A DNA stretch of 19,937 nucleotides from Gammaproteobacteria bacterium. Its GTDB lineage: Bacteria; Pseudomonadota; Gammaproteobacteria; Thiomicrospirales; Thiomicrospiraceae. Shown here one piece after another: positions 1-7,861 of the stretch; within the stretch, counting starts at the first letter, position 1; each line of letters starts with the position of its first letter. Position numbers and translations under genes: made by a program. The notes beneath the pieces were generated by a model. That model was not told where the DNA came from. It made no database searches and saw nothing but the letters and a program-made list of their open reading frames with translations. The stretch covers positions 1 through 19,937 of the forward strand of contig JAADDM010000282.1 of the NCBI GenBank assembly GCA_013153955.1, in the 5' to 3' direction.

Positions 1-799
1 TAGACTCTTTATAGGCTTCAGACCACTGCATCGCCACTTCAACGGTAATGTCATCTTTAACGGTCGTGAAGTAGAAGGCTTTTTCGTTAATCAGGGGCTT
101 ATTGGTGTTGATGTAGTCTACAAAGGCTTTGATTCCGCCCTCATACTGGAAGACTTCATGGCGGCCATCGCGTTTATCAACTAGCTCAATGTGTACGCCT
201 GAGTTTAGAAATGACAGTTCTCTTAGGCGTTTTAGCAGATAGTCGTAGCTAAATTCGACCATGGTGAACGTTTCTGTGCTGGGCAAGAAGCGTAACTCTG
301 TTCCCGTCTTATCGGTAGGGCCGCACGCTTCAATAGGTGCATCAGGTACACCGTGAGTATAGGTCTGCTTCCAGATTTGGCCGTCTCTATAGATGGTTAA
401 GTAGAGCTTGGCTGAGAGTGCGTTGACAACGGACACCCCTACTCCGTGTAAGCCACCAGAGACCTTGTAGGAGTTATCATCAAACTTACCCCCTGCGTGC
501 AGGACAGTCATGATGACCTCTGCAGCAGAGACGCCTTCTTCTTCGTGGATATCAACAGGGATACCACGACCGTTATCACTCACAGAGACGGAACCATCGG
601 TATGGATGGTTACCACAACCTTGTCACAATGACCGGCTAGGGCTTCATCAATTCCGTTATCCACCACCTCGAAAACCATGTGGTGTAACCCAGATCCATC
701 ATCGGTATCTCCAATGTACATACCTGGGCGTTTGCGAACGGCATCCAGGCCTTTTAAAACCTGGATGGAGGTGGAATCGTATTGCTGTTCTTCAGACAT
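1..799 (-). CDS. gyrB: DNA gyrase subunit B, N-terminal part (cut by window edge)
   Basis: This is the ATPase subunit of DNA gyrase, which with GyrA introduces negative supercoils. Reading the minus strand from an ATG at 799 gives MSEEQQYDSTSIQVLKGLDA and then the GHKL ATPase fold. Visible landmarks are the KRPGMYIG block (residues 23-30), the catalytic-type Glu44 and Asn48 in FEVVDNG (43-49), the DNGRGIPVD box (75-83) and the GGLHGVG ATP lid (115-121). About 266 codons are present; the transducer remainder, TOPRIM and C-terminal parts lie beyond position 1. The upstream gene ends in its own terminator at 1010-1036, so gyrB probably has a separate promoter within 800-1009; I could not fix it. 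Identity is certain from these motifs and from its place beside recF, dnaN and dnaA. Confidence 0.97.
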   Translation of the reverse strand, partial: MSEEQQYDSTSIQVLKGLDAVRKRPGMYIGDTDDGSGLHHMVFEVVDNGIDEALAGHCDKVVVTIHTDGSVSVSDNGRGIPVDIHEEEGVSAAEVIMTVLHAGGKFDDNSYKVSGGLHGVGVSVVNALSAKLYLTIYRDGQIWKQTYTHGVPDAPIEACGPTDKTGTELRFLPSTETFTMVEFSYDYLLKRLRELSFLNSGVHIELVDKRDGRHEVFQYEGGIKAFVDYINTNKPLINEKAFYFTTVKDDITVEVAMQWSEAYKES

Positions 800-1009
800 A
801 AAGCTCGTTTCTTTTAGGGAGATTAACATAGGCCAATCTCGGGTTATTTTGACGACTTAAATAGACTCAGGATTTTACCATAAACAGAGGGCTTTAGGGA
901 AATCAAAGTTGTGGGCAAGGTGTGGATGTAACTCATTGTTTATAAAGGGGTATTTAGTCTAAGAAAAGACAGTTAAAGGATCGTTTAAAACAGGAGGGAT
1001 TTTGCGCAT

Positions 1010-1036
1010 AAAAAAAGGCCACTTACGTGACCTTTT
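1010..1036 (-). terminator. Rho-independent terminator closing the dnaA-dnaN-recF-DUF4870 direction
   Basis: On the minus strand an 8-bp stem AAGGTCAC / GTGGCCTT (one G-U pair) with a GTAA tetraloop is followed directly by a run of T (the A-run at 1010-1016 on the plus strand). It lies about 30 bp after the stop of the DUF4870 gene and before gyrB. It therefore probably separates gyrB transcription from the upstream replication genes. Confidence 0.8.
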
Positions 1037-1068
1037 AGAAAGCAGATAATGCGTATAAACGGTATCGA

Positions 1069-1479
1069 CTATCCAAACATCCAGCTAGTTGGATTAGGCA
1101 TAGGTTCTTTCTCACCTAGGTACTTAAAGCCTCTAACGCAGCGAATAATTAACCAAATGACATAGAACAAAATGATAAGCCAACCAATGACAGCCATGGT
1201 TAAGATGCCACCAATGACAACCATGGTTAAGATGCCACCAACGACGGCATAAAGTAGCCCGATCCAGAAAGTTCGAATTTGAAACTGATAGTGAGAGGCC
1301 AGGTAGCCGTCTGAATCGCTTTTATTAATATAGGCCATAATCACACCAATTAACCCTGTAAAAGGGATGATGATGTTAGCAAGATAGAGAGAGTAGATGA
1401 TGGTGGGCATCATGGTATTCTCTTCTTTCTGTGGGGCTGGCTGTAGTGGGGCGTCTTGAGTTTCAATGATATCTGACAT
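1069..1479 (-). CDS. Small DUF4870/Tic20-like integral membrane protein
   Basis: This 136-residue protein has a soluble, Pro/Gln-rich N-terminus (residues 1-22) followed by three hydrophobic segments (about 25-50, 65-90 and 92-112) and a short polar tail ending in NPTSWMFG. The pattern of a short polar N-terminus, HYQFQIRTFW between membrane segments and a conserved C-terminal cluster resembles the DUF4870 group, whose function is unknown. It starts with ATG at 1479; the mRNA reads GGACTCTC before it, a modest ribosome binding site. It sits between recF and gyrB, which are usually adjacent, and ends at a strong terminator, so it is probably the last gene of the dnaA direction. A 27-bp in-frame duplication lies in its third membrane segment (see the repeat at 1184-1247). 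Confidence 0.75.
   Translation of the reverse strand: MSDIIETQDAPLQPAPQKEENTMMPTIIYSLYLANIIIPFTGLIGVIMAYINKSDSDGYLASHYQFQIRTFWIGLLYAVVGGILTMVVIGGILTMAVIGWLIILFYVIWLIIRCVRGFKYLGEKEPMPNPTSWMFG
1184..1247. repeat. 27-bp in-frame tandem duplication inside the DUF4870 gene
   Basis: The block beginning CCATGGTTAAGATGCCACC at 1194 recurs at 1221, giving two full 27-bp units. The last 10 bases of a third unit precede them at 1184-1193. Each unit encodes nine residues, so the protein reads GGILTMVVI twice with small changes. The copies differ at only a few bases, pointing to a recent duplication that lengthened a membrane helix by nine residues. Confidence 0.9.
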
Positions 1480-1581
1480 GAGAGTCCTTTATTTGAGGTT
1501 GATAATGAGTACAAGTGATTCTATCAAAATAAGTAATTAAACCAATGAAAAATTAAATATCAAGTGAAGCTGCGTAAAACA

Positions 1582-1593
1582 ACCAGGCCTGGT
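1582..1593. repeat. Perfect 12-bp palindrome ACCAGGCCTGGT (recurs in window)
   Basis: This perfect palindrome lies between recF and the DUF4870 gene. The same 12-mer, extended to 14 bp by flanking T and A, occurs at 6058-6071 inside the TauE/SafE gene. The 10-bp core CCAGGCCTGG occurs again at 8039-8048 inside the metallo-beta-lactamase gene. I do not recognise it as a known binding site. Confidence 0.5.
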
Positions 1594-1624
1594 AGCATTG
1601 TGATTTGTTTCATTTTGGGGTGTT

Positions 1625-2731
1625 TTAAAGGGCGCTAAGAGGCTTTACAACCATCTCTCCTGATTGAATATTCCATATCTTGGTAGTTTCAGGCACTAAG
1701 ATGGGAATTAAACTTTCTGCGGTACTGGTAATGATGTGCTGGATATTTAAGACTTGTAAGAGCTCTAATAATTTTATTCTATGAGTTTCATCCAGTTCGG
1801 CAGGCAGATCATCAATGAGCATGATCACAGGCTCATTCAGAACCTGCTCATGCAAGCTGGCTTGTGCCAAGAGTAAGGCGCAGACAAATAGTTTCTGCTG
1901 ACCTCTTGAGAGGGTATTAATTGCCTCTTGGCCTGCAAACTTAAATCGAATATCAGCACGGTGTGCACCATACTGGGTATGACCAAGGTGAGACTCCTTC
2001 TCATAATTTTGCTGGTAGAGCGCCAGTAAGTCCTCGGTATTTTTAGGCCAACCCGCGCGATATTGGCAGACCACTTCGTCTTTAATCTCAGGCATTAAGG
2101 TTTGGCAGAAGGTCATTAGATAGGGGGTTAGCCGCTCTAAATAGTCCTGACGAATATGGTCTATTTTAAGCGCATTTTCAACCAGGGTTTGATCCCACAG
2201 TTGAACTTGTGCTTTGGGTAGATGTTTTTTTAAGGCGTGGTTACGCTGCTTAAGCCCGCGCTGATAGTTACGCCATAGTGGCATAAAGTCAGGGGATTGG
2301 TGAAAGCAGCCCCAATCCATAAATTGGCGACGGGCTTTGGGCCCCTCTTCGAGGAGTTTATGGCTTTCGGGTGTGAGCAGCTGAACAGGCAGTTGTTGTG
2401 CAATGGCCACTTGAGACTTAATGGTCTCTCCATTGAGCCGCAAGGTTGTTTTATGGAGTGATTTATTCAGGCCTAAGCGGTGACTTTTGGGGGAGTGGCT
2501 AGAGTGAACTTCAGCATAGAGGGTGCAGCTGTCTTGTTGATGTTGAATCAGATATTGGGTTTTGGCTGTTCTAAAGGAGCGGCCAGTCGCAAGCGTCCAA
2601 AGGGCTTCAATAATCGCTGTTTTGCCTGCGGCATTGTCCCCAATAATAAGGTTGAGCCCAGAGCTTAATGTTGCTGAGGCATGCTGACAATTCCGAAAGT
2701 TCTGAATACTGATTGTGTGGAGTTGAGTCAT
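1625..2731 (-). CDS. recF: DNA replication and repair protein RecF
   Basis: RecF is an SMC/ABC-type ATPase that acts with RecO and RecR to load RecA at single-strand gaps. I chose the ATG at 2731 (368 codons): the protein then begins MTQLHTISIQNFRNC, matching the normal RecF start, whereas the open frame runs on upstream to 2827 with sequence unlike the family. Seen motifs are the Walker A GDNAAGKT (residues 31-38), the FRNC strand before it, the ABC-like signature LSRGQQKLF near residue 275 and the Walker B region IDDLPAELD near 308. The ribosome binding site before 2731 is weak, which suits coupling to dnaN about 117 bp upstream. Length is normal. It is followed by the DUF4870 gene rather than directly by gyrB. 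Confidence 0.95.
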   Translation of the reverse strand: MTQLHTISIQNFRNCQHASATLSSGLNLIIGDNAAGKTAIIEALWTLATGRSFRTAKTQYLIQHQQDSCTLYAEVHSSHSPKSHRLGLNKSLHKTTLRLNGETIKSQVAIAQQLPVQLLTPESHKLLEEGPKARRQFMDWGCFHQSPDFMPLWRNYQRGLKQRNHALKKHLPKAQVQLWDQTLVENALKIDHIRQDYLERLTPYLMTFCQTLMPEIKDEVVCQYRAGWPKNTEDLLALYQQNYEKESHLGHTQYGAHRADIRFKFAGQEAINTLSRGQQKLFVCALLLAQASLHEQVLNEPVIMLIDDLPAELDETHRIKLLELLQVLNIQHIITSTAESLIPILVPETTKIWNIQSGEMVVKPLSAL

Positions 2732-2848
2732 GGCTAGATAAGCGGCTCTTTGTATCACTCTGATACGGAGTTTAAGGGTCTGACCCTTTACGATCTCATG
2801 ACGGCTGCATTTAATTTGCAGCCACATCCCTTGGTAAGGGTTGGTTAA

Positions 2849-3958
2849 CTATAGGCGCATTGGCATAATGACATGCTGACACTGAATGGCATCAGTGCTC
2901 GCTTCAATTAGGCAACTGCTGTTGGCATCTTTAAGCACCAGTGTGACACAGTCTTCATTCATGGAGTTTAGGACATCAATAATGTAGTTTACATTAAAGC
3001 CAATCTCCATCTCTGCGCCGGTGTAATCAATCGCCATATCTTCATGCGACTCATCCTGCTCACTGTTAGAGGCATTGACTGCTAATAGGTTATTGCTTAA
3101 CACCAAACGAATGCCTTTGAACTTATCATTAGACAGAATCGAGGCACGCTGTAATAGGCTACGCAGCAACTCTTTGTCTGTCTGAATCAGTTGGTCATTG
3201 GTTTGTGGAATGACTCGGCGATAGTCAGGGAAGCGGCCATCCACCAGCTTACAGGTAAATACGGTAGATTCTAACTGCACCGTTAGGTAGTTTTTAGCCA
3301 GTGAGAACTCAATTAAAGTATCATCATCGCCCATTAATTTGGACAGCTCTAATACCCCTTTTCTAGGTAAAATCGCTTGAGTTGGCGTTAGGCCATCCAT
3401 TGCAAGTTCCGTTGAGCAGGTCGATAATCGGTGACCATCAGTTGCGACAACGCGCAGAGTTTGGTTGCTAATATCAAACAGCATACCGTTTAGATAGAAG
3501 CGAACATCTTGGCTAGCCATGGCAAAACCAGAGTGTTGAATTAACTGCTTTAACTGGTGTTGAGAGAGTGAGAATGACAACTCTGCTTGGGTTAAATCAA
3601 TGGTTGGGAAATCATCGGCAGGTAGGGTCGAAAGCTTAAAGCGCGAACGTCCAGCAGAGAGGGTACAACGTGACTCATCAAAATCTAGGACGATGGTTAA
3701 CCCATCAGGTAGAGAGCGAACGATGTTGATTAACTTCATCGCAGGAAGCGTGATGGCAAACTGACCCAATTCAGAAGACTCTAGCTCGGTTTGAGCACGG
3801 GTCTCAATCTCTAAATCAGAAGCGGTAACCGTTAAGGTGTTTTCAGATACTTGAAACAGGATGTTGCCTAAAATAGGCATCGTCTGGCGTTTTTCAACGA
3901 CCCCACCGACTGTTTGCAGGACTTTCAAAAGGTTTTCACGCGTTAAAGTAATTTTCAT
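2849..3958 (-). CDS. dnaN: DNA polymerase III beta subunit (sliding clamp)
   Basis: DnaN forms the ring-shaped dimer that tethers DNA polymerase III to its template. The product is 369 residues, the usual length. It starts MKITLTRENLLKVLQTVGGV, keeps the blocks TLPAMKL and LPADDFP in the first two domains and ATDGHRL in the second, and ends in the typical clamp C-terminus HVIMPMRL. The ATG at 3958 is preceded in the mRNA by AAAGG about eight bases away, which fixes the start. It lies between dnaA (about 100 bp upstream) and recF, the classical order. Confidence 0.97.
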   Translation of the reverse strand: MKITLTRENLLKVLQTVGGVVEKRQTMPILGNILFQVSENTLTVTASDLEIETRAQTELESSELGQFAITLPAMKLINIVRSLPDGLTIVLDFDESRCTLSAGRSRFKLSTLPADDFPTIDLTQAELSFSLSQHQLKQLIQHSGFAMASQDVRFYLNGMLFDISNQTLRVVATDGHRLSTCSTELAMDGLTPTQAILPRKGVLELSKLMGDDDTLIEFSLAKNYLTVQLESTVFTCKLVDGRFPDYRRVIPQTNDQLIQTDKELLRSLLQRASILSNDKFKGIRLVLSNNLLAVNASNSEQDESHEDMAIDYTGAEMEIGFNVNYIIDVLNSMNEDCVTLVLKDANSSCLIEASTDAIQCQHVIMPMRL

Positions 3959-4061
3959 ACCAAGTGCCTTTATTGCTCTCTATAAATTAAGAGGTTCTAT
4001 TAATATTAACAAAATTTTTAAAGTGGGTTGAGCGATTTTTTGCCTGATCCGCTGGTTATGT

Positions 4062-5441
4062 TTAGTTGGTGATAATTCGAATTAAGCTATTAAAATCATC
4101 ATCGATATGGTGGTCGGTTTCACGCAGCTCTTTAATCTTGCGCACGGCATGCAGAACAGTCGTGTGATCTCGTCCGCCAAAGGCATCTCCAATTTCCGGT
4201 AAGCTGTGATTGGTTAGCTCTTTCGCGATGCCCATGGCCATCTGTCTTGGTCGGGCAATGTTACGAGTACGGCGTTTAGAGAGCAAATCTGCCACTCTCA
4301 GTTTGTAGTAATCGGCAACGGTTTTCTGAATATTGTCTAACGTAACCATCTTCTGTTGCAGTGCCAGTAGGTCTTTTAATGCTTCTTTAACCACTTCGAC
4401 GGTTAGGCTCTGCTGAGTAAATTGAGCATAAGCCCCCACACGCTTTAGTGCCCCTTCTAAGTCACGGACATTGCCGCGTAGACGTTTGGCAATAAAGAAG
4501 GCCACTTCATCGGGTAACAACAGCCCAAACTCGGAGGCTTTTTTAAGCAGAATGGCGACACGCATCTCAAACTCTGGGGGTTCAACGGCGATGGTTAGTC
4601 CCCAGCCAAAGCGAGATTTAAGGCGATCTTCTAGACCATCTACCTCTTTAGGAAAGCGGTCACTGGTTAAGATAACCTGCTTATTGCCTTCTAGCAGGGT
4701 ATTAAAGGTGTGAAAGAACTCTTCTTGAGATTGCTCTTTATTGGCAAAAAACTGAATATCATCAATTAAGAGAGCATCTAACGAGCGATAAAAGCGTTTA
4801 AACTCATCAATTTTATTGTGGCGCAGGGCGTTGACCATATCGGCAACAAAGCGTTCAGAGTGCAGATAAACTACGCGTGCATTTGGATTATCTTTAATAA
4901 GCTGATTACCAATGGCGTGCATTAAGTGCGTTTTACCTAAGCCGACTCCACCATAGATGAAAAATGGGTTGTAGCTGCCCCCTGGGTTTTCAGCCACTTG
5001 TCTGGCTGCGGCTGCGGCCAACTGGTTCGCTTTACCTTCAACAAAGGTCTCAAAGGTAAAGCTGGTATTGAGGTTACTTTTAATGGTTGAGGCACTTTTT
5101 GAATCTGCTGAAGTCGCCCTATTTCTAGGAGATTTTTTCTCGGCTGTTTTTTGCAAAGGCTGAGGTACTGTTGGCTCAGGTTCAGCCAAGTCTTCTAGGA
5201 CATAGTCCCCAATTTCAAGGCGTACTTCAGGGGTGTTCATTGGGGCAGCAATCGCCACGGCTTGACGAATATTCTCCATCAACTTCTTATTTACCCAGTC
5301 CAAAATAAAGGTAGAAGGTGCCAATAAACGAATAACCGACTCCTCTTCAATGGCTTGAAGTGGACGAATCCAAGTATGGAACTGTTGATCGTTTAAATCG
5401 TTTTCCAGATGTGTAAGCGTTTGGGCCCAAAGTGATGACAA
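4062..5441 (-). CDS. dnaA: Chromosomal replication initiator DnaA (TTG start)
   Basis: DnaA binds DnaA boxes at oriC, melts the origin and recruits the helicase. Domains seen: domain I (residues 1-80, with FHTWIRPLQA at 21-30), a polar variable linker (about 85-125), the AAA+ domain with Walker A GGVGLGKT (164-171) and Walker B LLIDDIQFF (224-232), the arginine-finger box RLKSRFGWG (273-281), and domain IV with the DnaA signature GRDHTTVLH beginning near 423. The frame is open to 5465, but a TTG at 5441 gives MSSLWAQTLTHLEN, aligning with the usual start. It has an AAGGAA ribosome binding site seven bases upstream (5449-5454), so I prefer it (459 codons). A non-ATG start limits initiator synthesis. 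DnaA boxes and a promoter lie just upstream, consistent with autoregulation. Confidence 0.96.
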   Translation of the reverse strand: MSSLWAQTLTHLENDLNDQQFHTWIRPLQAIEEESVIRLLAPSTFILDWVNKKLMENIRQAVAIAAPMNTPEVRLEIGDYVLEDLAEPEPTVPQPLQKTAEKKSPRNRATSADSKSASTIKSNLNTSFTFETFVEGKANQLAAAAARQVAENPGGSYNPFFIYGGVGLGKTHLMHAIGNQLIKDNPNARVVYLHSERFVADMVNALRHNKIDEFKRFYRSLDALLIDDIQFFANKEQSQEEFFHTFNTLLEGNKQVILTSDRFPKEVDGLEDRLKSRFGWGLTIAVEPPEFEMRVAILLKKASEFGLLLPDEVAFFIAKRLRGNVRDLEGALKRVGAYAQFTQQSLTVEVVKEALKDLLALQQKMVTLDNIQKTVADYYKLRVADLLSKRRTRNIARPRQMAMGIAKELTNHSLPEIGDAFGGRDHTTVLHAVRKIKELRETDHHIDDDFNSLIRIITN

Positions 5442-5519
5442 AATACGGTTCCTTGAAAGTAGCAAAGTGATAACGATGAGTTAGGATTTGTCTCTTTAAA
5501 ACCGCATAAAACTAGGTTA

Positions 5520-5547
5520 AAAATAGACACGCCTTAACTCATTTCAA
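5520..5547 (-). promoter_or_regulatory. dnaA: Candidate dnaA promoter
   Basis: On the minus strand TTGAAA (5547-5542) is separated by 16 bp from TATTTT (5525-5520), about 80 bp before the chosen dnaA start. It lies just downstream of the DnaA boxes, so DnaA bound there could repress it. The match is only moderate. Confidence 0.4.
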
Positions 5548-5557
5548 CAAGTATACC

Positions 5558-5620
5558 TGTGAATAACTTTAAAACAAGGCTGCTTCTGTGGATAAGTCTG
5601 TGTGTAAAGCATGTGGATAA
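5558..5620. other. oriC: DnaA-box cluster, probable oriC (or part)
   Basis: Two perfect DnaA boxes (TTATCCACA, read on the minus strand) occupy 5587-5595 and 5612-5620. A one-mismatch box (TTATTCACA) occupies 5558-5566, and a looser TGTGTGTAA lies at 5599-5607. The two perfect boxes share orientation and are 25 bp apart. An AT-rich stretch with TTGATTAATTTG follows at about 5670, near the TauE/SafE stop, and could be the unwinding element. The site immediately upstream of dnaA is a standard origin position. I found no comparable cluster before rpmH. Confidence 0.75.
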
Positions 5621-5676
5621 CTCAGGTGTTTAATCTGTTAAAGCATTGCTTTATAAGGAGATTGTACGGTTGTTGA

Positions 5677-6486
5677 TTAATTTGTGAAAAAGAGCATTTT
5701 TACGGCTAATATAATCAAAAACCCACCAAATACACGTTTTAAGGTTTTAACGGGTAAGCGGTGGGCTAGGCGTGCGCCAAAAGGCGCGGTAAAGTAGCTC
5801 ATGAGTACAATGCCAAAAAAAGCAGGCCAGTAAATATAGCCCGTTGCATAAGGGGGTAGATGCGTGGCATCAAGGCCTGCAATTAAGTAGCCGAGTGAGC
5901 CTGCAAAGGCGACGGGTAGGCTGATTGCGGCAGAGGTGGCAATGGCTTGGTGCATACTGATATTGTTCCACTGCAAATAAGGGGTGGTTAAGGTTCCGCC
6001 ACCGATCCCGACCAGCGAGGAGAGCCAGCCGATTACTCCGCCTGCCGTACTATTGCCTACCAGGCCTGGTAGTTGTCTGTTTGGATTGGGTTTTAAGGCC
6101 AGCAACATATTAATGGCGATGAGTAACTCTAATATACCGAATAATTTTCCAAGCCAGTCTGAAGCCATAAACTGTGAACTCCAACCCCCAATAAACGCCC
6201 CTGTAAGTACACCTAAAGAGAGCATTTTAACAATGTCCCAGCGAACAGATCCCAACGAGTGGTGGGCTTTTACTGAGGCATAAGAGGTGACTAAAATGGT
6301 GGCCAATGAGGTCCCAATGGCCAAGTGAACTACCTCTTCTACGTCTAAAAAATAGAGAAATGCCGTGGAAAGTACGGGCACAATTAAAAGGCCTCCCCCA
6401 ATGCCTAGCAAACCTGCAGCGACGCCGACAATCGCACCCGTAATGAGATAGGTGGCAAGTTCATAGAGTAGAGTCAGTTCAATCAT
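5677..6486 (-). CDS. TauE/SafE family sulfite/anion exporter-type permease
   Basis: This 269-residue polytopic inner-membrane protein has about eight hydrophobic segments. The TauE/SafE family exports sulfite, sulfoacetate and related organosulfur anions; the real substrate cannot be read from sequence. The family's internal repeat is visible: a Gly-rich motif GVAAGLLGIGGG at 21-32 near the first helix and an echo, GWLSSLVGIGGG, in the second half near residue 155. The ATG at 6486 begins MIELTLLYELATYLITGA; the mRNA upstream has TGGAA about seven bases before it. The gene is transcribed away from the YqaA-like gene and toward oriC. A TATAAT lies on its strand at 6536-6531, without a convincing -35. 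Confidence 0.88.
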   Translation of the reverse strand: MIELTLLYELATYLITGAIVGVAAGLLGIGGGLLIVPVLSTAFLYFLDVEEVVHLAIGTSLATILVTSYASVKAHHSLGSVRWDIVKMLSLGVLTGAFIGGWSSQFMASDWLGKLFGILELLIAINMLLALKPNPNRQLPGLVGNSTAGGVIGWLSSLVGIGGGTLTTPYLQWNNISMHQAIATSAAISLPVAFAGSLGYLIAGLDATHLPPYATGYIYWPAFFGIVLMSYFTAPFGARLAHRLPVKTLKRVFGGFLIILAVKMLFFTN

Positions 6487-6656
6487 GTGATTCCAGTAAG
6501 TACGCGTATTAGTTGAAGTATTATCGGGGTATTATATTTCATAGGCATCGCCGTATGGCACAATGATTGGTATTGGCGTGTTTTGTCTTACCTTAAGCTT
6601 AACCCTTCTCGCCCTTAATCGGGTTTTGAATAATGGCATAATTCTAAGAGAGCTAG

Positions 6657-7088
6657 ATGGAATATTTAATTGAGTTAGGCTATATCGGATTATTTGTAGG
6701 CGCACTGCTGGCGGCGACGCTGCTGCCGATGGGATCAGAAGTGATGGTGGTGGGCCTTCTGTTAAATGAGTTTCCTGTCGTTCAGGTGGTGCTCGTGGCC
6801 ACAGTAGGTAATGTATTAGGCTCGGTTATCAACTACGGTTTGGGTTATTGGGGCAGTGAATTTGCACAAGCCAAGCTTAAAGTATCAGATGCAACAGTCG
6901 AGCAGGCGCGGCAACGCTATGAAAAGTGGGGGGCTGCGAGCCTGTTATTGGCTTGGGTACCTATTATTGGTGACCCTTTAACGGTCATTGCAGGCGCACT
7001 CCGTATCAATATCTGGCTCTTTATAGGCTTAGTCACGCTCGGTAAATTAGGCCGCTATAGTGTCGTGGCCTATCTCACGCTCATGTAA
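6657..7088 (+). CDS. YqaA/DedA-type (VTT domain) small membrane protein
   Basis: This 143-residue membrane protein belongs to the short YqaA branch of the DedA/SNARE-associated superfamily. Seen features are the N-terminal hydrophobic helix with LPMGSEVM (24-31), the conserved Gly-rich region GNVLGSVINYGLGYWG (51-66), an amphipathic loop (67-88, ending in RYEKWG) and the membrane re-entrant segment WVPIIGDPLTVIAGALR near 100-116. DedA relatives are linked to lipid flipping and membrane homeostasis; the YqaA branch has no settled role. An AAGAGAG ribosome binding site lies just before the ATG. The gene faces the convergent membrane-protein gene only 20 bp downstream and is divergent from the TauE/SafE gene. 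Confidence 0.85.
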   Translation: MEYLIELGYIGLFVGALLAATLLPMGSEVMVVGLLLNEFPVVQVVLVATVGNVLGSVINYGLGYWGSEFAQAKLKVSDATVEQARQRYEKWGAASLLLAWVPIIGDPLTVIAGALRINIWLFIGLVTLGKLGRYSVVAYLTLM

Positions 7089-7108
7089 CAATTTGTGATA
7101 CCTGTTTT

Positions 7109-7840
7109 CTAAGCTTTAAGGGGCTTAAAGTTAAGCAGAGAGACAAATAGCGATAAAATCATCGTACCAAAAATAAAGCAGAAGGCCCCTTGCCCTGTGG
7201 TGATACTCCAGGTGATTAAATCGTTCGCGGTAAAGGCTGCGGACAAGGTAAAGTGAATATTCATCGCCTGAAAGAGTGAGGCCAGAGGCCAAGTGCTGTC
7301 TAAATAAACGGGTACATCGGCAAAGTTGCCTATGGTTTGATAGGTGGCTGCAAACAGAAACATGGCAGTGGTGTAGTTAACCAATGCTAAGACGATGACG
7401 CGCCCCGTGGCGGAGACGGCTGTGCCTTCGGTTATTTTACAGATACCAAAGAGAATCACGCCCAGCTCTTTATTAATAATACCGATGACTCTGAGCATCA
7501 TGAGTATTGTCACCCATGCCCATAAGCCAAGCGTGGTGCTCCACACCCACAGTGCAATCGCCACGACTAATCCTGCCACAATGTAAAACTCTGAGAGCAG
7601 TAACCGTTTATTACGCAGTGACTGCCATGCCTCACTTTGCGGAGGGTGAATAGACTCTCTATTTTTTAGAAACCGATCGACCCAAAAATAGGGTGAAAGG
7701 CCATAAAGGATACGGATGAGTTGCTTGACAACTTCGGCAATGTTCAAGGTCATAATAAAGGTACTTTGTAAGGTAAAAAATAATAGGTAAAGCGTTAAAA
7801 ATGTGCAATGAGGTCGCCAGCGTGGTAAACGACCAACCAT
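7109..7840 (-). CDS. Unrecognised multi-spanning membrane protein
   Basis: I do not recognise this protein of about 243 residues. It has hydrophobic segments near residues 12-30, 85-118 (two close helices), 145-170 and a C-terminal one at about 218-238, with a charged stretch between (FLKNRESIHPPQSEAW). The last 50 residues, MNIHFTLSAAFTANDL and then a long Gly-containing helix, resemble the pore-helix plus last-helix layout of two-helix ion channels, but no TVGYG-type filter is present, so that idea is weak. The frame opens with TTG at 7843; I chose the ATG at 7840, 21 bp after the metallo-beta-lactamase gene, although no clear ribosome binding site is visible. An internal ATG at 7753 is possible. 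It is probably co-transcribed with the gene before it. Confidence 0.7.
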   Translation of the reverse strand: MVGRLPRWRPHCTFLTLYLLFFTLQSTFIMTLNIAEVVKQLIRILYGLSPYFWVDRFLKNRESIHPPQSEAWQSLRNKRLLLSEFYIVAGLVVAIALWVWSTTLGLWAWVTILMMLRVIGIINKELGVILFGICKITEGTAVSATGRVIVLALVNYTTAMFLFAATYQTIGNFADVPVYLDSTWPLASLFQAMNIHFTLSAAFTANDLITWSITTGQGAFCFIFGTMILSLFVSLLNFKPLKA

Positions 7841-7861
7841 CAATACACGAAGCAGATAAAT

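Noticed and set aside
742..767. Inverted repeat CATCCAGG / CCTGGATG at the start of gyrB.
   Set aside because: It lies in the coding sequence for the conserved IQVLKGLDAV stretch of GyrB, so ordinary codon constraint explains it.
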